DNA from: DATLLJ01 sp035537875
Lineage (GTDB): Bacteria; Acidobacteriota; Vicinamibacteria; Vicinamibacterales; CAVVIG01
Reading direction: 5' to 3'
DNA length: 64,000 nucleotides
Assembly (NCBI GenBank): GCA_035537875.1
Contig: DATLLJ010000049.1
Coordinates: 1 to 64,000 of the forward strand
Under the pieces are notes generated by a model that saw only the letters and a list, made by a program, of their open reading frames with translations, did no database searches and was not told where the DNA came from. The translations under genes were made by a program, and so were the position numbers. Positions 1-9,319 of this stretch are shown here, piece by piece (position 1 is the first letter of the stretch; each line of letters begins with the position of its first letter).

Positions 1-981
1 TTGATCGGATATACCGCGAAGTCGTCGTGGAAGGATGCGTACGTCAATGTCAGCTACATCGATAACTTCCAGGTTCAGCTCGGACGGTTCAAGATCCCCT
101 TCGGTCTCGACGAGCTCACAAGCGATGTAGACAACGATTTCACGTACCGCTCGCTCGGCGCGAATTACCTGGCGTCCTCGCGTGACAGCGGCGTCATGGT
201 GCACGGGCGTTTCTTCAAGCGTGGTGTGAGCTACTGGACCGGCATCTTCCGGCACGACGGCGACAACGCCCGTTCCAAGAGGGTCGAGGGGGGGAACGAA
301 ACGATGGCGGTCCGAGTAACGGGTACGCCCTTCCGCAGACTCAGTTCCCCGGCGCTCGGAGTATTGGAGCTGGGGACCGCCGTCGCCTTTACTGCGTTGC
401 CCGACGACTCGGTTGAGCCGAACGGACTGCGTGGCCGGACGACCGTGACGCAGGATACGTTCTTCGAGCCGATCTACATCAAAGGCCGCCGCCACCGATG
501 GGAAGCCGACCTCGATTGGACGGTCGGGCCTGCGTCGGCGCGGGCCGAATACACGCGGGTGACTGACGACAGGCTGCAACAGGGACTCGGCAACCAGGAT
601 CTCCCCGATGCCCGCGCGCAGTCGTGGTACGTGTCAGGCAGCTGGATCCTGACCGGCGAGCCGAAGACCCGCCCGGTCAAGGCAGCCCGCGAGTTCCTCA
701 GGGACGGGTTGGGGGCGGTGGAGGTCGCCGGTCGCTACGAGCGGCTCTGGTTCGACAGCGTCGGTGCTGAAACAAGCGCGCCACTCCGCAACCCCCGCGC
801 CGAAAAGATCGTCCCGAGCGGCGTTCGGATCCTCACAGTGGGCGTGAACTGGATTCTGAATCGCTGGATCACGCTGCAAATCAACGCCATTCGCGAACAT
901 GTCGAAGATCCGGAGCGGAATCCGATTGCAGACGATGGCGCGTTCTGGAGTCGGGTCGTTCGTTTCCAGATTGTGCTGTAG
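1..981 (+). CDS. Phosphate-selective porin O/P family protein (5' end outside window)
   Basis: This is the C-terminal two-thirds of an outer-membrane beta-barrel protein of the OprO/OprP phosphate-selective porin family. It begins before the window, so the TTG at base 1 is not a real start. It aligns throughout with the complete paralogue at 21879-23249. Shared blocks include GRFKIPFG, the run GIFRHDGDNARSKR, and a closing strand NWILNRWITLQ. It ends in an aromatic/hydrophobic last strand (FQIVL), as barrel proteins do. The lipoprotein gene starts 3 bases after the stop, so the two are co-transcribed and probably translationally coupled. Family membership rests on barrel pattern and motif recognition. 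Phosphate or polyphosphate selectivity is inferred only from the family name. Confidence 0.8.
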   Translation: MIGYTAKSSWKDAYVNVSYIDNFQVQLGRFKIPFGLDELTSDVDNDFTYRSLGANYLASSRDSGVMVHGRFFKRGVSYWTGIFRHDGDNARSKRVEGGNETMAVRVTGTPFRRLSSPALGVLELGTAVAFTALPDDSVEPNGLRGRTTVTQDTFFEPIYIKGRRHRWEADLDWTVGPASARAEYTRVTDDRLQQGLGNQDLPDARAQSWYVSGSWILTGEPKTRPVKAAREFLRDGLGAVEVAGRYERLWFDSVGAETSAPLRNPRAEKIVPSGVRILTVGVNWILNRWITLQINAIREHVEDPERNPIADDGAFWSRVVRFQIVL

Positions 982-984
982 GCC

Positions 985-1470
985 ATGGCGACAACTACTA
1001 CCCGCCGTCTCTTGCTCTTGCGTCTGGTCGGCCTGCTGGTACTCGCATCGGCAGGCGGCTGCGGTGGAAGCAACGGCGGACCGTCCCCCCTGCCCACCCA
1101 GCCGTCGGCCTCAACACTCGACACGCTGACCGGCACGTGGAGCGGTTCCGCGTCGGACTCGTCCGGCCCCGGCCAGATGTCGTGGCAGATCACCCAGTCG
1201 GACATGTCGTTTTCCGGCACGGTCACGATGACGGACAGCGGCACCGGCCTCGCGGGGCGAGGTTCGGTGTCCGGAACCGTGTCGAGCGGTTCGATTCGTT
1301 TTTCAATCAGCGTGCCCGCCGGCGGGTTCGACAGTCCTTACGCATCGTGCACCGCTGAGGTCTCTGGCGACGGTCAGGTCTCGACCTCCTCGATCACGGG
1401 CACGTACTCAGGCTCGAATTCGTGCGCGGACGCCATCACCTCGGGACAGCTCTCGCTGAACAGACAATGA
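985..1470 (+). CDS. Small lipoprotein between porin and CotH genes, unknown function
   Basis: A 161-residue protein with an N-terminal signal (arginine/leucine-rich, then LASAGGC) that fits a lipobox, with the modified Cys near residue 28. A low-complexity Ser/Thr/Gly linker follows. The mature domain is rich in short beta strands (GTWSGSASDSSGPG, SGTVTMTD, GSVSGTVSSG) and contains two cysteines (SCTAEVS, NSCADA) that could form a disulfide. The paralogue at 23246-23719 has the same layout and much the same sequence. It sits between a porin and a CotH-like kinase and overlaps the kinase start (ATGA at 1467). It could be an outer-membrane partner or a substrate of the kinase (Ser/Thr content is high), but nothing proves this. 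Confidence 0.75.
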   Translation: MATTTTRRLLLLRLVGLLVLASAGGCGGSNGGPSPLPTQPSASTLDTLTGTWSGSASDSSGPGQMSWQITQSDMSFSGTVTMTDSGTGLAGRGSVSGTVSSGSIRFSISVPAGGFDSPYASCTAEVSGDGQVSTSSITGTYSGSNSCADAITSGQLSLNRQ

Positions 1471-2768
1471 AGCCCTGCATTCTCCTGACGCTTCTTTTCG
1501 CGGCCGCGGCAGGCATAGGCGTCGACGGCCAGGCGTCACGCCCTCTGCTCATGGGCCTCAATGCGGACGCGTTCTTTGCCGATACCGCCCTCCACGAAAT
1601 CAACCTCGTCATCAACTCGAGGGATTGGCAGGCGTTGAAGGACAACTACCTGCTGGATACGTATTACCCGGCCGACTTCCGCTGGCGCGATCAGACCCTC
1701 CGGAACGTCGGCATTCGGTCCCGCGGCAATGCCAGCCGCAGCGCCATCAAGCCCGGCCTGCGCGTGGATTTCGATCGCTACACGACCGACCAGAAGTTTC
1801 TCGGCCTCAAATCGTTCATCCTTCGAAACAACACCCAGGATCCGTCAAGCCTGCACGAGCGACTCAGCATGGCGCTGTTTCGCCGTCTGGGACTTCTCGC
1901 TTCCCGTGAGGCACACGCAAGGCTCTTTGTCAACAACGCGTACGTGGGCCTCTACACGATCGTCGAGTCCGTGGACAAGTTGTTCTTGAAGCGCGCGCTC
2001 AAGGAGGACAACGGTCATCTTTTCAAGTACGAGTGGGCGGCGCCGTACTACTTCGAGGACCGTGGTTCTCAACCGGAAAGCTACGTGCCACTACCGTTCA
2101 GGCCGGAGACGCACGAGGACGATCCCAGACCCGAATTCATCGTGCAGTTGGTCCAGGCGATCAACGAAACGAACGATGCGGTCTTCAGAACGGGCATGGC
2201 CGAGTATCTGGATCTCAGGACGTTCGTCAGGCATGTCGCCGTCGAAATGTTTCTCGCGGATAACGACAACGTCCTGGGCGACTTCGGCATGGCCAACTTC
2301 TACCTGTACCGGTTCCAGAATACGAAGATGTTCACGATCTTGGCGTGGGACAAGAGCAACGCCTTCAGACACCATGCAGTGTCGATCTGGCACAACATCA
2401 CCGACGTGCCCAGCTCGCAGCGGAACCGGTTGATGGCACGGGTTCTGTCGTTCCGCGATCTCTATGATCTGTACCTGGACACGTTGATGGAGTGCGTACG
2501 ATCCGTGTCTGAACCGACCGCCGGGTCGACCGATGGGCGCGGGTGGCTCGAGCGCGAGGTCGAGCGGCAATACACCCAGATTCGGGACGCGGTCCTGAGC
2601 GATCCCGAAAAGCCGTACAGCAACGACGACTTCGAAAGAGCCGTCAACGACGTCCGGGCCTTTGCACGGCTCCGCAGCGATTTCGTCACCCGGGAAGTGA
2701 GCGCGGCACGGGCGCAGAGCCTTCAACCCGCAAGAAAAGCGGCAGGGCCATCCCCACGTCGGCCTTGA
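1467..2768 (+). CDS. Secreted CotH-like kinase family protein
   Basis: A 433-residue protein of the CotH family, an atypical protein kinase fold first described on Bacillus spore coats. The start is the ATG at 1467, whose ATGA overlaps the lipoprotein stop. It gives a short signal peptide (LLTLLFAAAAGIGVDGQ). Family features are DLHEINLVINS-like opening strands (ALHEINLVINS), the YYPADFRWR and GIRSRGN segments, KPGLRVDF, YVGLYTIVE (the nucleotide-binding lysine/glutamate region) and the catalytic-loop-like AWDKSNAF. The protein at 23716-25017 has exactly the same length and is clearly a paralogue. Export suggests it acts on cell-surface proteins. Substrate unknown. Confidence 0.85.
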   Translation: MKPCILLTLLFAAAAGIGVDGQASRPLLMGLNADAFFADTALHEINLVINSRDWQALKDNYLLDTYYPADFRWRDQTLRNVGIRSRGNASRSAIKPGLRVDFDRYTTDQKFLGLKSFILRNNTQDPSSLHERLSMALFRRLGLLASREAHARLFVNNAYVGLYTIVESVDKLFLKRALKEDNGHLFKYEWAAPYYFEDRGSQPESYVPLPFRPETHEDDPRPEFIVQLVQAINETNDAVFRTGMAEYLDLRTFVRHVAVEMFLADNDNVLGDFGMANFYLYRFQNTKMFTILAWDKSNAFRHHAVSIWHNITDVPSSQRNRLMARVLSFRDLYDLYLDTLMECVRSVSEPTAGSTDGRGWLEREVERQYTQIRDAVLSDPEKPYSNDDFERAVNDVRAFARLRSDFVTREVSAARAQSLQPARKAAGPSPRRP

Positions 2769-2794
2769 GACGAGAGCAGGTGGACGAGCAGGAC

Positions 2795-2860
2795 AGCTAC
2801 CGGTGGGAATTCATCCCGGTTTCCGGAGGCGGTGATTCTGGAACGGGGACGTGCCATTAA
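2795..2860 (+). pseudogene. C-terminal remnant of a secreted metallophosphoesterase
   Basis: The reading YRWEFIPVSGGGDSGTGTCH followed by TAA matches in pattern the C-terminus of the metallophosphoesterase encoded at 24978-25952 (YDWEFVPIDG...DFGSGNC). Only about 20 codons survive and no start or upstream domain is present. In the second module the metallophosphoesterase is convergent with CotH. Here the tail is on the same strand, so an inversion or deletion must have happened. The short length keeps confidence moderate. Confidence 0.5.
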
Positions 2861-2925
2861 TAGCCGGTCTCGGGCGCGGATTCGCACCTCGGAAGTTCTC
2901 TCGCTGTTCGAATTGATGTGTAATC

Positions 2926-5900
2926 TTGAGGGTGGCCATTCCGCCTCCGCTACGCATCGAACTGCTCGGAGGATTTCGGCTGTTCGTCGACGGCCGTTCG
3001 CTTGCCCGCCCGCCAAGCGCGCGGCAGCAGCAGCTCATTGCCTTTCTCGTCCTCCATGCCCGCAGCGCTCCGATCCAGCGTCAGCGGGTCGGCGGCTCCC
3101 TCTGGCCGGAATCGGGCGACGGCCAGGCGCTGACCAATCTCCGCCGCGAGCTGCACCACCTGCGGGAAGGCTGGCCGATGCTGGACGCCCTCATCGATGC
3201 CGGCTCGCGTACTCTGGCGTGGCAGAGAGAGGCCGGCGCGATCGTGGATCTGGTGGCGTTCGAGGCCGCCGCCGATCGTGGTCTGCAGGGGCACCGCGCT
3301 TCCCTGCAGGAGGCGGCGCGCCTATATCAGGGCGACCTGCTGCCCGAGTGCGCGGGCGAGTGGATTGAACCCGACCGCGAGCGTCTTCGTCAGCGCGCCA
3401 GGGAGGTTCTGGCGCGTCTCGTCGACCTCCTCGAACACGATCGGGCCTTTGGGGACGCGATCGGGCATGCGCAGCAGCTGCTCCGGCTCGATCCGGTCGA
3501 TGAACAAGCCTGGTGTGCGCTCATGCGTTGTCACGCACGTCGCGGCGAGCGCGCCACGGCGCTGCACCTCTATCAGCAGTGCGCTGCGGTGTTGAAGAAG
3601 GAGCTCGGGATCCAGCCGAGCGCTGCGACGCGCATCACCTACCGCGAGATACTCGACCTGGATGCCGCGGAGTCCATCACCCCGGCGCCGCCACGCACCG
3701 CTATCTATCCGCTCGTCGGCCGCCAGTCGGAATGGCAGGCGCTGCTCGACGCATGGCGGACCGCTGCGGCAGGCCGGACGCGGCTGTTCTTGATCCGTGG
3801 TGAAGCGGGCATCGGCAAAACGAGGCTCGCCGAAGAACTCGTCGACTGGTCGGGCGTGAACGGCATCACCTCAGTGATCACGCGATGCTATGCCGGCGAA
3901 GGGCGCCTGGCGTATGCGCCGATTGCCGCCTGGCTGAAGAGCGATGCGCTCCGGCCGGCGCTGATGAGGCTGGACCCGTCGTGGGTGACCGACGTCGCCA
4001 GACTTCGTCCCGAGTTGCTCGCAACGCGCCCAGAGGTGCCCGCGCCGGACCGCGGCCTCGAGAGCTGGCAGCGGCTGCGCTTCTTCGAGGCGCTGTCACA
4101 GGCGTTCCGGTCGGCGGCTCCGCTCGTCCTCGTCGTGGACGACCTGCAATGGGCCGACGGCGACACCATCGACTGGATTCAGTATTTTGTGCGTTCGGCA
4201 TCCGACACGCGCTGCCTCGTGGTCGGCACGGTACGCGCGGAAGAGGAGCAGGATAATCTGCCGCTCGGACGGCTGCTCGCCCACCTCGAGCGCGACAATC
4301 TCCTGACGACGATCACCCTCGGCCCGCTCGACCGAACGGCCACTCTACATCTGGCGGCCGAAGTCGCCGAGCATCCGCTGGACGAGACGACTCAGGCGCG
4401 CACCTTCCAGGAAACTGAAGGTCACCCCCTGTTCATTGTCGAACGTGGACGGATGGAGCTGGCAACGCAGCCTGACCCCTCCGGTGGCACCGCGCTGCCG
4501 CAGGTGCAGGCGGTCGTCGCCGCGCGATTAGCGCTGCTCTCAGAGGACGCACGCGCGGTCGCTGAGGTCGCGGCTGCCGTGGGCCGGGACTTTCAGTTCG
4601 ACATTCTCGCCAGGGCCAGCGACCTCGAGGAAGACACGCTCGTGCGCGCGCTCGACGAGCTGTGGCGGCGGCATATCGTCCGTGTTCAGGCTGACGAGCG
4701 ATGGGACTTCAGCCACGACCGCATCCGCGAGATCACGTACAGCGGAATCGCCCCGGCACGTCGGCGCCTCATCCACCGGCGAATCGCGCAGGGGATGGAG
4801 CTTTTGTTCGCCAATCGGCTGGACGATGTGAGCGCGTCGATCGCCGTGCACCTCGATCGTGGGGGTCAGCCGGCGCGTGCGGTGCCATTTCTCGAACGGG
4901 CCGCCGCAGTCGCCACGCGCGTGTCAGCGAATGAGGAGGCGATCCGCTGTTTGACGCACGCGCTGTCGCTCGTCCAGATGCTGCCGGCTGGACGCGATCG
5001 CGACGAGCAGGAGCTGGCGCTGCGCTCGAGCCTGTCGATTGCGCTGAACTCCGGGCGCGGCTATGCGGCGCCGGAAGTCGAGCAGAACCTGGCTCGCGTG
5101 TTCACGCTGTCGCTCGCCGACGGACGTGGACAGGTGCCCGTGCGCTGGCTGTGGGTGACTTTCACGCTCCGCTTCATGCTCGGCGATTTGAAGGGTACGC
5201 GCGAGGCATCTGAGCAGGCACTCGCGTACAGTCTCTCGGATCGGTCGTGCCGCTGCGAAGCGCATCACGCGATGGGCGGCACCTTGTTGAGCCTTGGCGA
5301 GCTTGACGCCTCGAGACATCACTTCGCAGCGGCTTTGGCGGCATATGACGAAGCGCATCCGCAGCGCTCGGCGCTCGGTTCAGACCTCGGCGTCTTCGCG
5401 CATGCCTGGTCTGCGCACACGCTCTGGCTGCTCGGCGATGAGAGCGCGGCAGTGGCGCGTGCCGAGCAAGGCGTCGCGCTTGCGCGGCGGCTGGATCACA
5501 AGTACAGCGAGACTCTCGCGCTCGCCTACGCCGCACTCCTCCACCAGATGCGCCTTGACACCGAACGTGTGCTCGCGTGCGCGGAGGCGGTCGTGGCGCT
5601 CTGCGAGCGGTACGGATTCGCCTACTACGGGGACTGGGCCAACGCCCTCATCGGGTGGGCACGCGGGCAGGAGCGACCCGCCGAAGGCGTCGAGATCATC
5701 GAGTCGGCTCTCGAGCGGCTCGACCGAAACCGCGCGCAGGCGCGACGGCCGTACTACCTGTCGTTGCTCGCCGAGACGTACAGGCGGTGTGGGAATCGCG
5801 ATCGTGCGGCATCGACTCTGGATGCGGCGATCACCATGGCGCTCGAGCGGGACGACGTGTGGTGGCTTCCGGCGCTGTATCTCCAGAAGAGCGAACTCGA

Positions 5901-6015
5901 GCCCGCGCCGAAGCGCGAAGCGACGCTTCGGCGCGGGCTCGTGCTGGCGCGCACGCAAAACAGTCGGGCCCTGGAACAGCGGATTCTCGGTTCGACGATT
6001 GCCCACTCGATTTGA
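2926..6015 (+). CDS. BTAD-AAA-TPR transcriptional regulator (AfsR/SARP-like)
   Basis: A 1029-residue regulator. Residues about 8-95 form an OmpR-type winged helix (ELLGGFRLFVDG, ARQQQLIAFLVLH, LTNLRRELHHLR). Residues about 100-245 are a bacterial transcriptional activation domain ending in LKKELGIQPS. An AAA/STAND ATPase follows, with Walker A GEAGIGKTR near residue 292 and Walker B LVLVVDDLQWAD near 402. From about 620 to the end there are helical TPR-like repeats. The TTG at 2926 is used here; a GTG at 2932 is an alternative. This arrangement is typical of signal-integrating activators of single-copy target operons. The next gene (cupin at 6124) is a possible target, but no operator was found. 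Confidence 0.85.
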   Translation: MRVAIPPPLRIELLGGFRLFVDGRSLARPPSARQQQLIAFLVLHARSAPIQRQRVGGSLWPESGDGQALTNLRRELHHLREGWPMLDALIDAGSRTLAWQREAGAIVDLVAFEAAADRGLQGHRASLQEAARLYQGDLLPECAGEWIEPDRERLRQRAREVLARLVDLLEHDRAFGDAIGHAQQLLRLDPVDEQAWCALMRCHARRGERATALHLYQQCAAVLKKELGIQPSAATRITYREILDLDAAESITPAPPRTAIYPLVGRQSEWQALLDAWRTAAAGRTRLFLIRGEAGIGKTRLAEELVDWSGVNGITSVITRCYAGEGRLAYAPIAAWLKSDALRPALMRLDPSWVTDVARLRPELLATRPEVPAPDRGLESWQRLRFFEALSQAFRSAAPLVLVVDDLQWADGDTIDWIQYFVRSASDTRCLVVGTVRAEEEQDNLPLGRLLAHLERDNLLTTITLGPLDRTATLHLAAEVAEHPLDETTQARTFQETEGHPLFIVERGRMELATQPDPSGGTALPQVQAVVAARLALLSEDARAVAEVAAAVGRDFQFDILARASDLEEDTLVRALDELWRRHIVRVQADERWDFSHDRIREITYSGIAPARRRLIHRRIAQGMELLFANRLDDVSASIAVHLDRGGQPARAVPFLERAAAVATRVSANEEAIRCLTHALSLVQMLPAGRDRDEQELALRSSLSIALNSGRGYAAPEVEQNLARVFTLSLADGRGQVPVRWLWVTFTLRFMLGDLKGTREASEQALAYSLSDRSCRCEAHHAMGGTLLSLGELDASRHHFAAALAAYDEAHPQRSALGSDLGVFAHAWSAHTLWLLGDESAAVARAEQGVALARRLDHKYSETLALAYAALLHQMRLDTERVLACAEAVVALCERYGFAYYGDWANALIGWARGQERPAEGVEIIESALERLDRNRAQARRPYYLSLLAETYRRCGNRDRAASTLDAAITMALERDDVWWLPALYLQKSELEPAPKREATLRRGLVLARTQNSRALEQRILGSTIAHSI

Positions 6016-6123
6016 GAAATCGTGGGTCTCGCGGAGTCCCCGAGAATCGCCTTACGGGGGAACGTTTTCGCGAACGCTTTGGGAACGCCCGGGCTCATAG
6101 GCTCTTCGCTCAGGAGGAAGCTT

Positions 6124-6615
6124 ATGAGCATCACACGTTGTCTGACCGTCTTCATCGCGTCCCTCGCCCTCACCCTGACGTTTAGGTCGGGACCCGTCGT
6201 CGCTCAGTCCACCCACGTCCTGGTACCCGCAGACAAAGTGCAGTGGGGGCCCGCTCCGCCCGTCCTGCCGGCCGGTGCCCACATCGCCGTCCTCGAAGGC
6301 AATCCCTCGGAGAAAGGCCCGGTGACGCTGCGGCTTCGATTTCCCGCCAACTACAACATCCCGCCGCACTGGCACAGCATGAGCGAGCGGCTCACGGTGA
6401 TCTCCGGGGCGCTCCACGTCGGAATGGGCGACAAGCTGGACCGTCCGGCCAGCCAGACGCTCGAGCCGGGCGGGTTCGTCTCGCTCCCGGCGAACATGCA
6501 TCACTTCGCCTGGACGGCTACGGCGACCGTCGTGCAGATCAGTCTGGAAGGGCCGTTCGACATCTTCTATGTCAATCCTGCCGACGACCCGCAGGGGTCG
6601 CTGACCAAGCGATAG
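6124..6615 (+). CDS. Secreted cupin domain protein
   Basis: A 163-residue protein starting at ATG 6124, six bases after a strong AGGAGG (6112-6117). An N-terminal signal peptide ends near PVVAQ. The body is a single cupin barrel with the first metal-binding motif PPHWHSMSERLTVISG and the second motif GGFVSLPANMHHFAW, giving His-x-His, Glu and a distal His. These normally bind Fe, Mn, Ni or Zn. Single secreted cupins of this kind are common in Acidobacteriota and their substrates are unknown. It follows the BTAD regulator by 108 bases on the same strand. Confidence 0.75.
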   Translation: MSITRCLTVFIASLALTLTFRSGPVVAQSTHVLVPADKVQWGPAPPVLPAGAHIAVLEGNPSEKGPVTLRLRFPANYNIPPHWHSMSERLTVISGALHVGMGDKLDRPASQTLEPGGFVSLPANMHHFAWTATATVVQISLEGPFDIFYVNPADDPQGSLTKR

Positions 6616-6948
6616 CCGTTCGAGGTTCGGCCGCGCGCACGGTTGCACGTCGATGGCGGCGTCTGGGGGGAGTGTGGACCATGCCACCGTCCCCCCGGTC
6701 TCGCTGTACTCATCCGTTCTATCTGGTTGATGTAAGAAGCCCAGGTGCTACACTGTCCCAGCATTTCACAGGGCACGACCCGCTGGGCAGGCGGACCAGG
6801 CGCGAGTTTCGGACTCCTGGTCAAGAGGACGGTTTTCGAGGAACCTCCTGGCGCGGGGAACGTATAACGTAAGGAACCGAGCGAGCCCATGTAGCGACGC
6901 GAGCCTCGTGGCGGTGGTGGCCCCCGAATCAATAAAAAGGAGGATCCC
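6616..6948 (+). other. Intergenic region, no gene seen
   Basis: 333 bases between the cupin and DUF6152 genes. No reading frame on either strand looks protein-like. The only clear signal is the AAGGAGG ribosome-binding site at 6937-6943 for the gene at 6949. No convincing promoter hexamers or hairpin were found. Confidence 0.5.
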
Positions 6949-7338
6949 ATGAGCTCTCGATCGATCACTTTCGGTGTCCTCACTGTCCTGCTACTGGCAG
7001 GTTCGGCGTGGGCGCACCACAACATGTCGGCCTACTTCGACTTCAACAATCGAGTGACGGTCACCGGCACGCTCAGCAAGATCGACTGGAGAAATCCCCA
7101 CATCGAGCTGATCGTGGACACCAAAGAGGGTGAACAGGTTCTGGCCTGGCGCCTTGAAGGCCCCGCCCCCGGCTTCTTCCGCGATCGCGATATCAGCAAA
7201 GAGGACATCGAGGGTGCCTTCGGCAAGATGGTGACCGCTGAAGCCAGCCGCGCCCGCGACGGCTCTGCCTGGGGACTTCTGCGGACCATGACGCTCCCGA
7301 GCGGCAAGCTCGTTTCGGCGTGTCCGCAAAACTGCTAG
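6949..7338 (+). CDS. DUF6152 family secreted protein
   Basis: A 129-residue protein preceded by AAGGAGG five bases before the ATG. The signal peptide ends at SAWA, immediately followed by HHNMSAYFDF, so the mature N-terminus starts with a His pair. The DUF6152 pattern is visible: a His-rich start, VTVTGTLSKIDWRNPHIELIVD, then a lipophilic domain and a final LPSGKLVSACPQNC with two cysteines. A second member lies at 14047-14421. The family is periplasmic and of unknown role. The NPH segment and terminal His pair suggest metal binding, which is inference. Confidence 0.8.
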   Translation: MSSRSITFGVLTVLLLAGSAWAHHNMSAYFDFNNRVTVTGTLSKIDWRNPHIELIVDTKEGEQVLAWRLEGPAPGFFRDRDISKEDIEGAFGKMVTAEASRARDGSAWGLLRTMTLPSGKLVSACPQNC

Positions 7339-7378
7339 CGCGTTCGCAAGCCGGGCCGGTTTTGCAAGGAGATCTCTT

Positions 7379-9283
7379 ATGAAGGCTCACTATAGGACCG
7401 CGGCCATCACGGTCTCGACGGCGGTGGCCGTCGTATTCCTGCTGGCGCCGCTTCTCGGACAAGGCCAGTCCGCAGAGGAAAAAGCCAAGGCGCGAGCCGC
7501 TGCCCGGGCCAGAGGGATTGCCCAGGCACGTGAATACAACACCCAGATTCTGCACCTGTACGACCGTCAGGGAAAGATCGTCGCGACGGTCAACGAGCGC
7601 GACTTCTACAACCAGCCGGTGATTTCGCCCGACAAGACACGCATCGCGGTCGTCAAGAACGACCCGGAAACAGAAACAGCGGACGCCTGGGTGATTGATA
7701 TCGCCACGGGCAAAGCCACACGTATCACGACCAGCCAGCGTCGCGAGTTGACGCGGGCGCCGGTCTGGTCACCGGACGGCAAGGAGCTGGCCTACGTTTC
7801 CCTGCGTGCCGGCTCCGAAGCGCTGTATCGGAAAGCTGCGAACGGCGAGGGGCCGGAGGAGCTCTTGTACAAGCATTCCGGCTTCGGGATGAACCTCATG
7901 GGATGGTCGCTGGACGGGCGCTACCTGAGTTATTTCACCGCCGACCTTTCAGGAGGAATCCTGTCACTGCTGCCGCTCGAGGGCACGGGGGACCGCAAAC
8001 CGATCGAGGCGTTCCGCAGTACGTCGACGGTGCAGGGAGCGCGCCTTTCTCCCGACAGCCGACTTCTCTCGTACATGTCGAACCAGTCCGGCAGGCCGGA
8101 AATGTATGTCCGGCCGGTTGATACTTCGGGCAACGAAGCCGCAAGTGGTGGCCCCTGGCAAATATCCACCGAAGGAGGCCTGGGCATGGGCTTCTGGCGG
8201 CAGGACGGCAAGGAGTTCTACTACCTGGCTGCCGATCGGGGATTCATGGCGGTCGACGTGAGCACCTCTCCGAACGTCGCATTCGGCAAACCGCGGCTCC
8301 TGTTCCGCGTACCTCAGGCCCTCAATGTGGCCGTTGGGACTGTAAGCGTCAGCCGCGACGGGGAGCGATTCGTGGTGGCCGCGCCCGCTCAACCGAGGCT
8401 CCAGCAGATCACCGTGTTCGACCGCCAGGGAAAGGTCCTCAGCAAGGTCGGCGAGCCTGGCAACTACGGCCAGGTCAACCTCTCGCCCGACGGATCGCGC
8501 GTCGTCATCATGCGCAACGATCCCAGGACGAATCAGAACGATATCTGGTCGTACGAGGTCTCCTCAGGCAAGGGGTATCCGGTGACGAACGATAACGAGC
8601 AGCAGAATGCCCCCATCTGGTCGCCTGACGGCAAGCAGGTCGCCTATGTGTCCACGACGCAAAAAGGCATGCCCTCCATTTACCGGAAGGCCTGGGACGG
8701 CAGCGGGAACGCGGAACAGGTCTTCACTTATACGCCCGGCGCCGGCGTGGTTCTCACCGACTGGTCTCCGGACGGGAAGTTCATGGCCTTCTGGACCCAG
8801 GTGCTCGTGATCGTGCCTTTGGAAGGGAGCCAGAGTGCCGCGGAGCGCAAAGGCATCGAGTGGCTGCGCGAGGAATACAACGTGCTCCACGGCCGCTTCT
8901 CTCCCGATATGCGCCACATCGCGTACATCACGGACCAGGAAGAGAACGGCAAACTTCAGCTGTACGTTCGCCCCTTCGATGCCTCCAAGCCCGAGACTCC
9001 GCCGCCGGGGACCATCGTGCCTGTGTCCGCGGACGCGGCGGGCATGATCGGGTGGAAGGCAGACGGCCGGGAGATGTACTTCCTCCAGCCCGATCCCACG
9101 AACGCCGACGTCCACGTCATGGCCGTGGACGTCACCACGACGCCGGCGTTTCAGGTGGGAACTCCCAGGCTCCTGTTCAAGCTCACGGGGCCGGTACCCG
9201 GGAACAGCCTCCAGTTCAAGAGCGTGAGCAGCGACGGCCAGCGTTTCGCGTTCGCCGTCAACGTTCCCGCTCCCGCGCGTTGA
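7379..9283 (+). CDS. Secreted PD40/TolB-like double beta-propeller protein
   Basis: A 634-residue exported protein with AAGGAG eight bases before the start and an N-terminal hydrophobic segment (VVFLLAPLLGQGQ). Two similar propeller halves can be seen, about residues 55-330 and 335-630. Each opens with a DRQGK sequence (LYDRQGKIVATV, VFDRQGKVLSKV). Both contain repeated PD40 blades such as SPDGKELAYVS, SPDSRLLSYMS, SPDGKQVAYVS and SPDGKFMAFW. The same propeller type forms the C-terminal half of the kinases at 41524-44265 and 54647-57325, so this may be a kinase-free relative. No catalytic residues identified; probably a binding or scaffold protein of the periplasm. Confidence 0.75.
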   Translation: MKAHYRTAAITVSTAVAVVFLLAPLLGQGQSAEEKAKARAAARARGIAQAREYNTQILHLYDRQGKIVATVNERDFYNQPVISPDKTRIAVVKNDPETETADAWVIDIATGKATRITTSQRRELTRAPVWSPDGKELAYVSLRAGSEALYRKAANGEGPEELLYKHSGFGMNLMGWSLDGRYLSYFTADLSGGILSLLPLEGTGDRKPIEAFRSTSTVQGARLSPDSRLLSYMSNQSGRPEMYVRPVDTSGNEAASGGPWQISTEGGLGMGFWRQDGKEFYYLAADRGFMAVDVSTSPNVAFGKPRLLFRVPQALNVAVGTVSVSRDGERFVVAAPAQPRLQQITVFDRQGKVLSKVGEPGNYGQVNLSPDGSRVVIMRNDPRTNQNDIWSYEVSSGKGYPVTNDNEQQNAPIWSPDGKQVAYVSTTQKGMPSIYRKAWDGSGNAEQVFTYTPGAGVVLTDWSPDGKFMAFWTQVLVIVPLEGSQSAAERKGIEWLREEYNVLHGRFSPDMRHIAYITDQEENGKLQLYVRPFDASKPETPPPGTIVPVSADAAGMIGWKADGREMYFLQPDPTNADVHVMAVDVTTTPAFQVGTPRLLFKLTGPVPGNSLQFKSVSSDGQRFAFAVNVPAPAR

Positions 9284-9290
9284 GCTCAAC

Positions 9291-9314
9291 GGGCGGGTCC
9301 TTCCGGACCCGCCC
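9291..9314. terminator. Strong hairpin between convergent genes
   Basis: A perfect 10-bp stem (GGGCGGGTCC / GGACCCGCCC) with a TTCC loop, lying 8 bases after the PD40 gene and 6 bases from the end of the convergent cupin gene. There is no T-tract on either side, so its action as a bidirectional terminator is inferred from position and stability. Confidence 0.65.
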
Positions 9315-9319
9315 GGACG

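Noticed and set aside
5905..5942. Hairpin GCGCCGAAGCG / CGCTTCGGCGC
   Set aside because: Lies inside the BTAD regulator coding region, upstream of its stop; no sign of a terminator.
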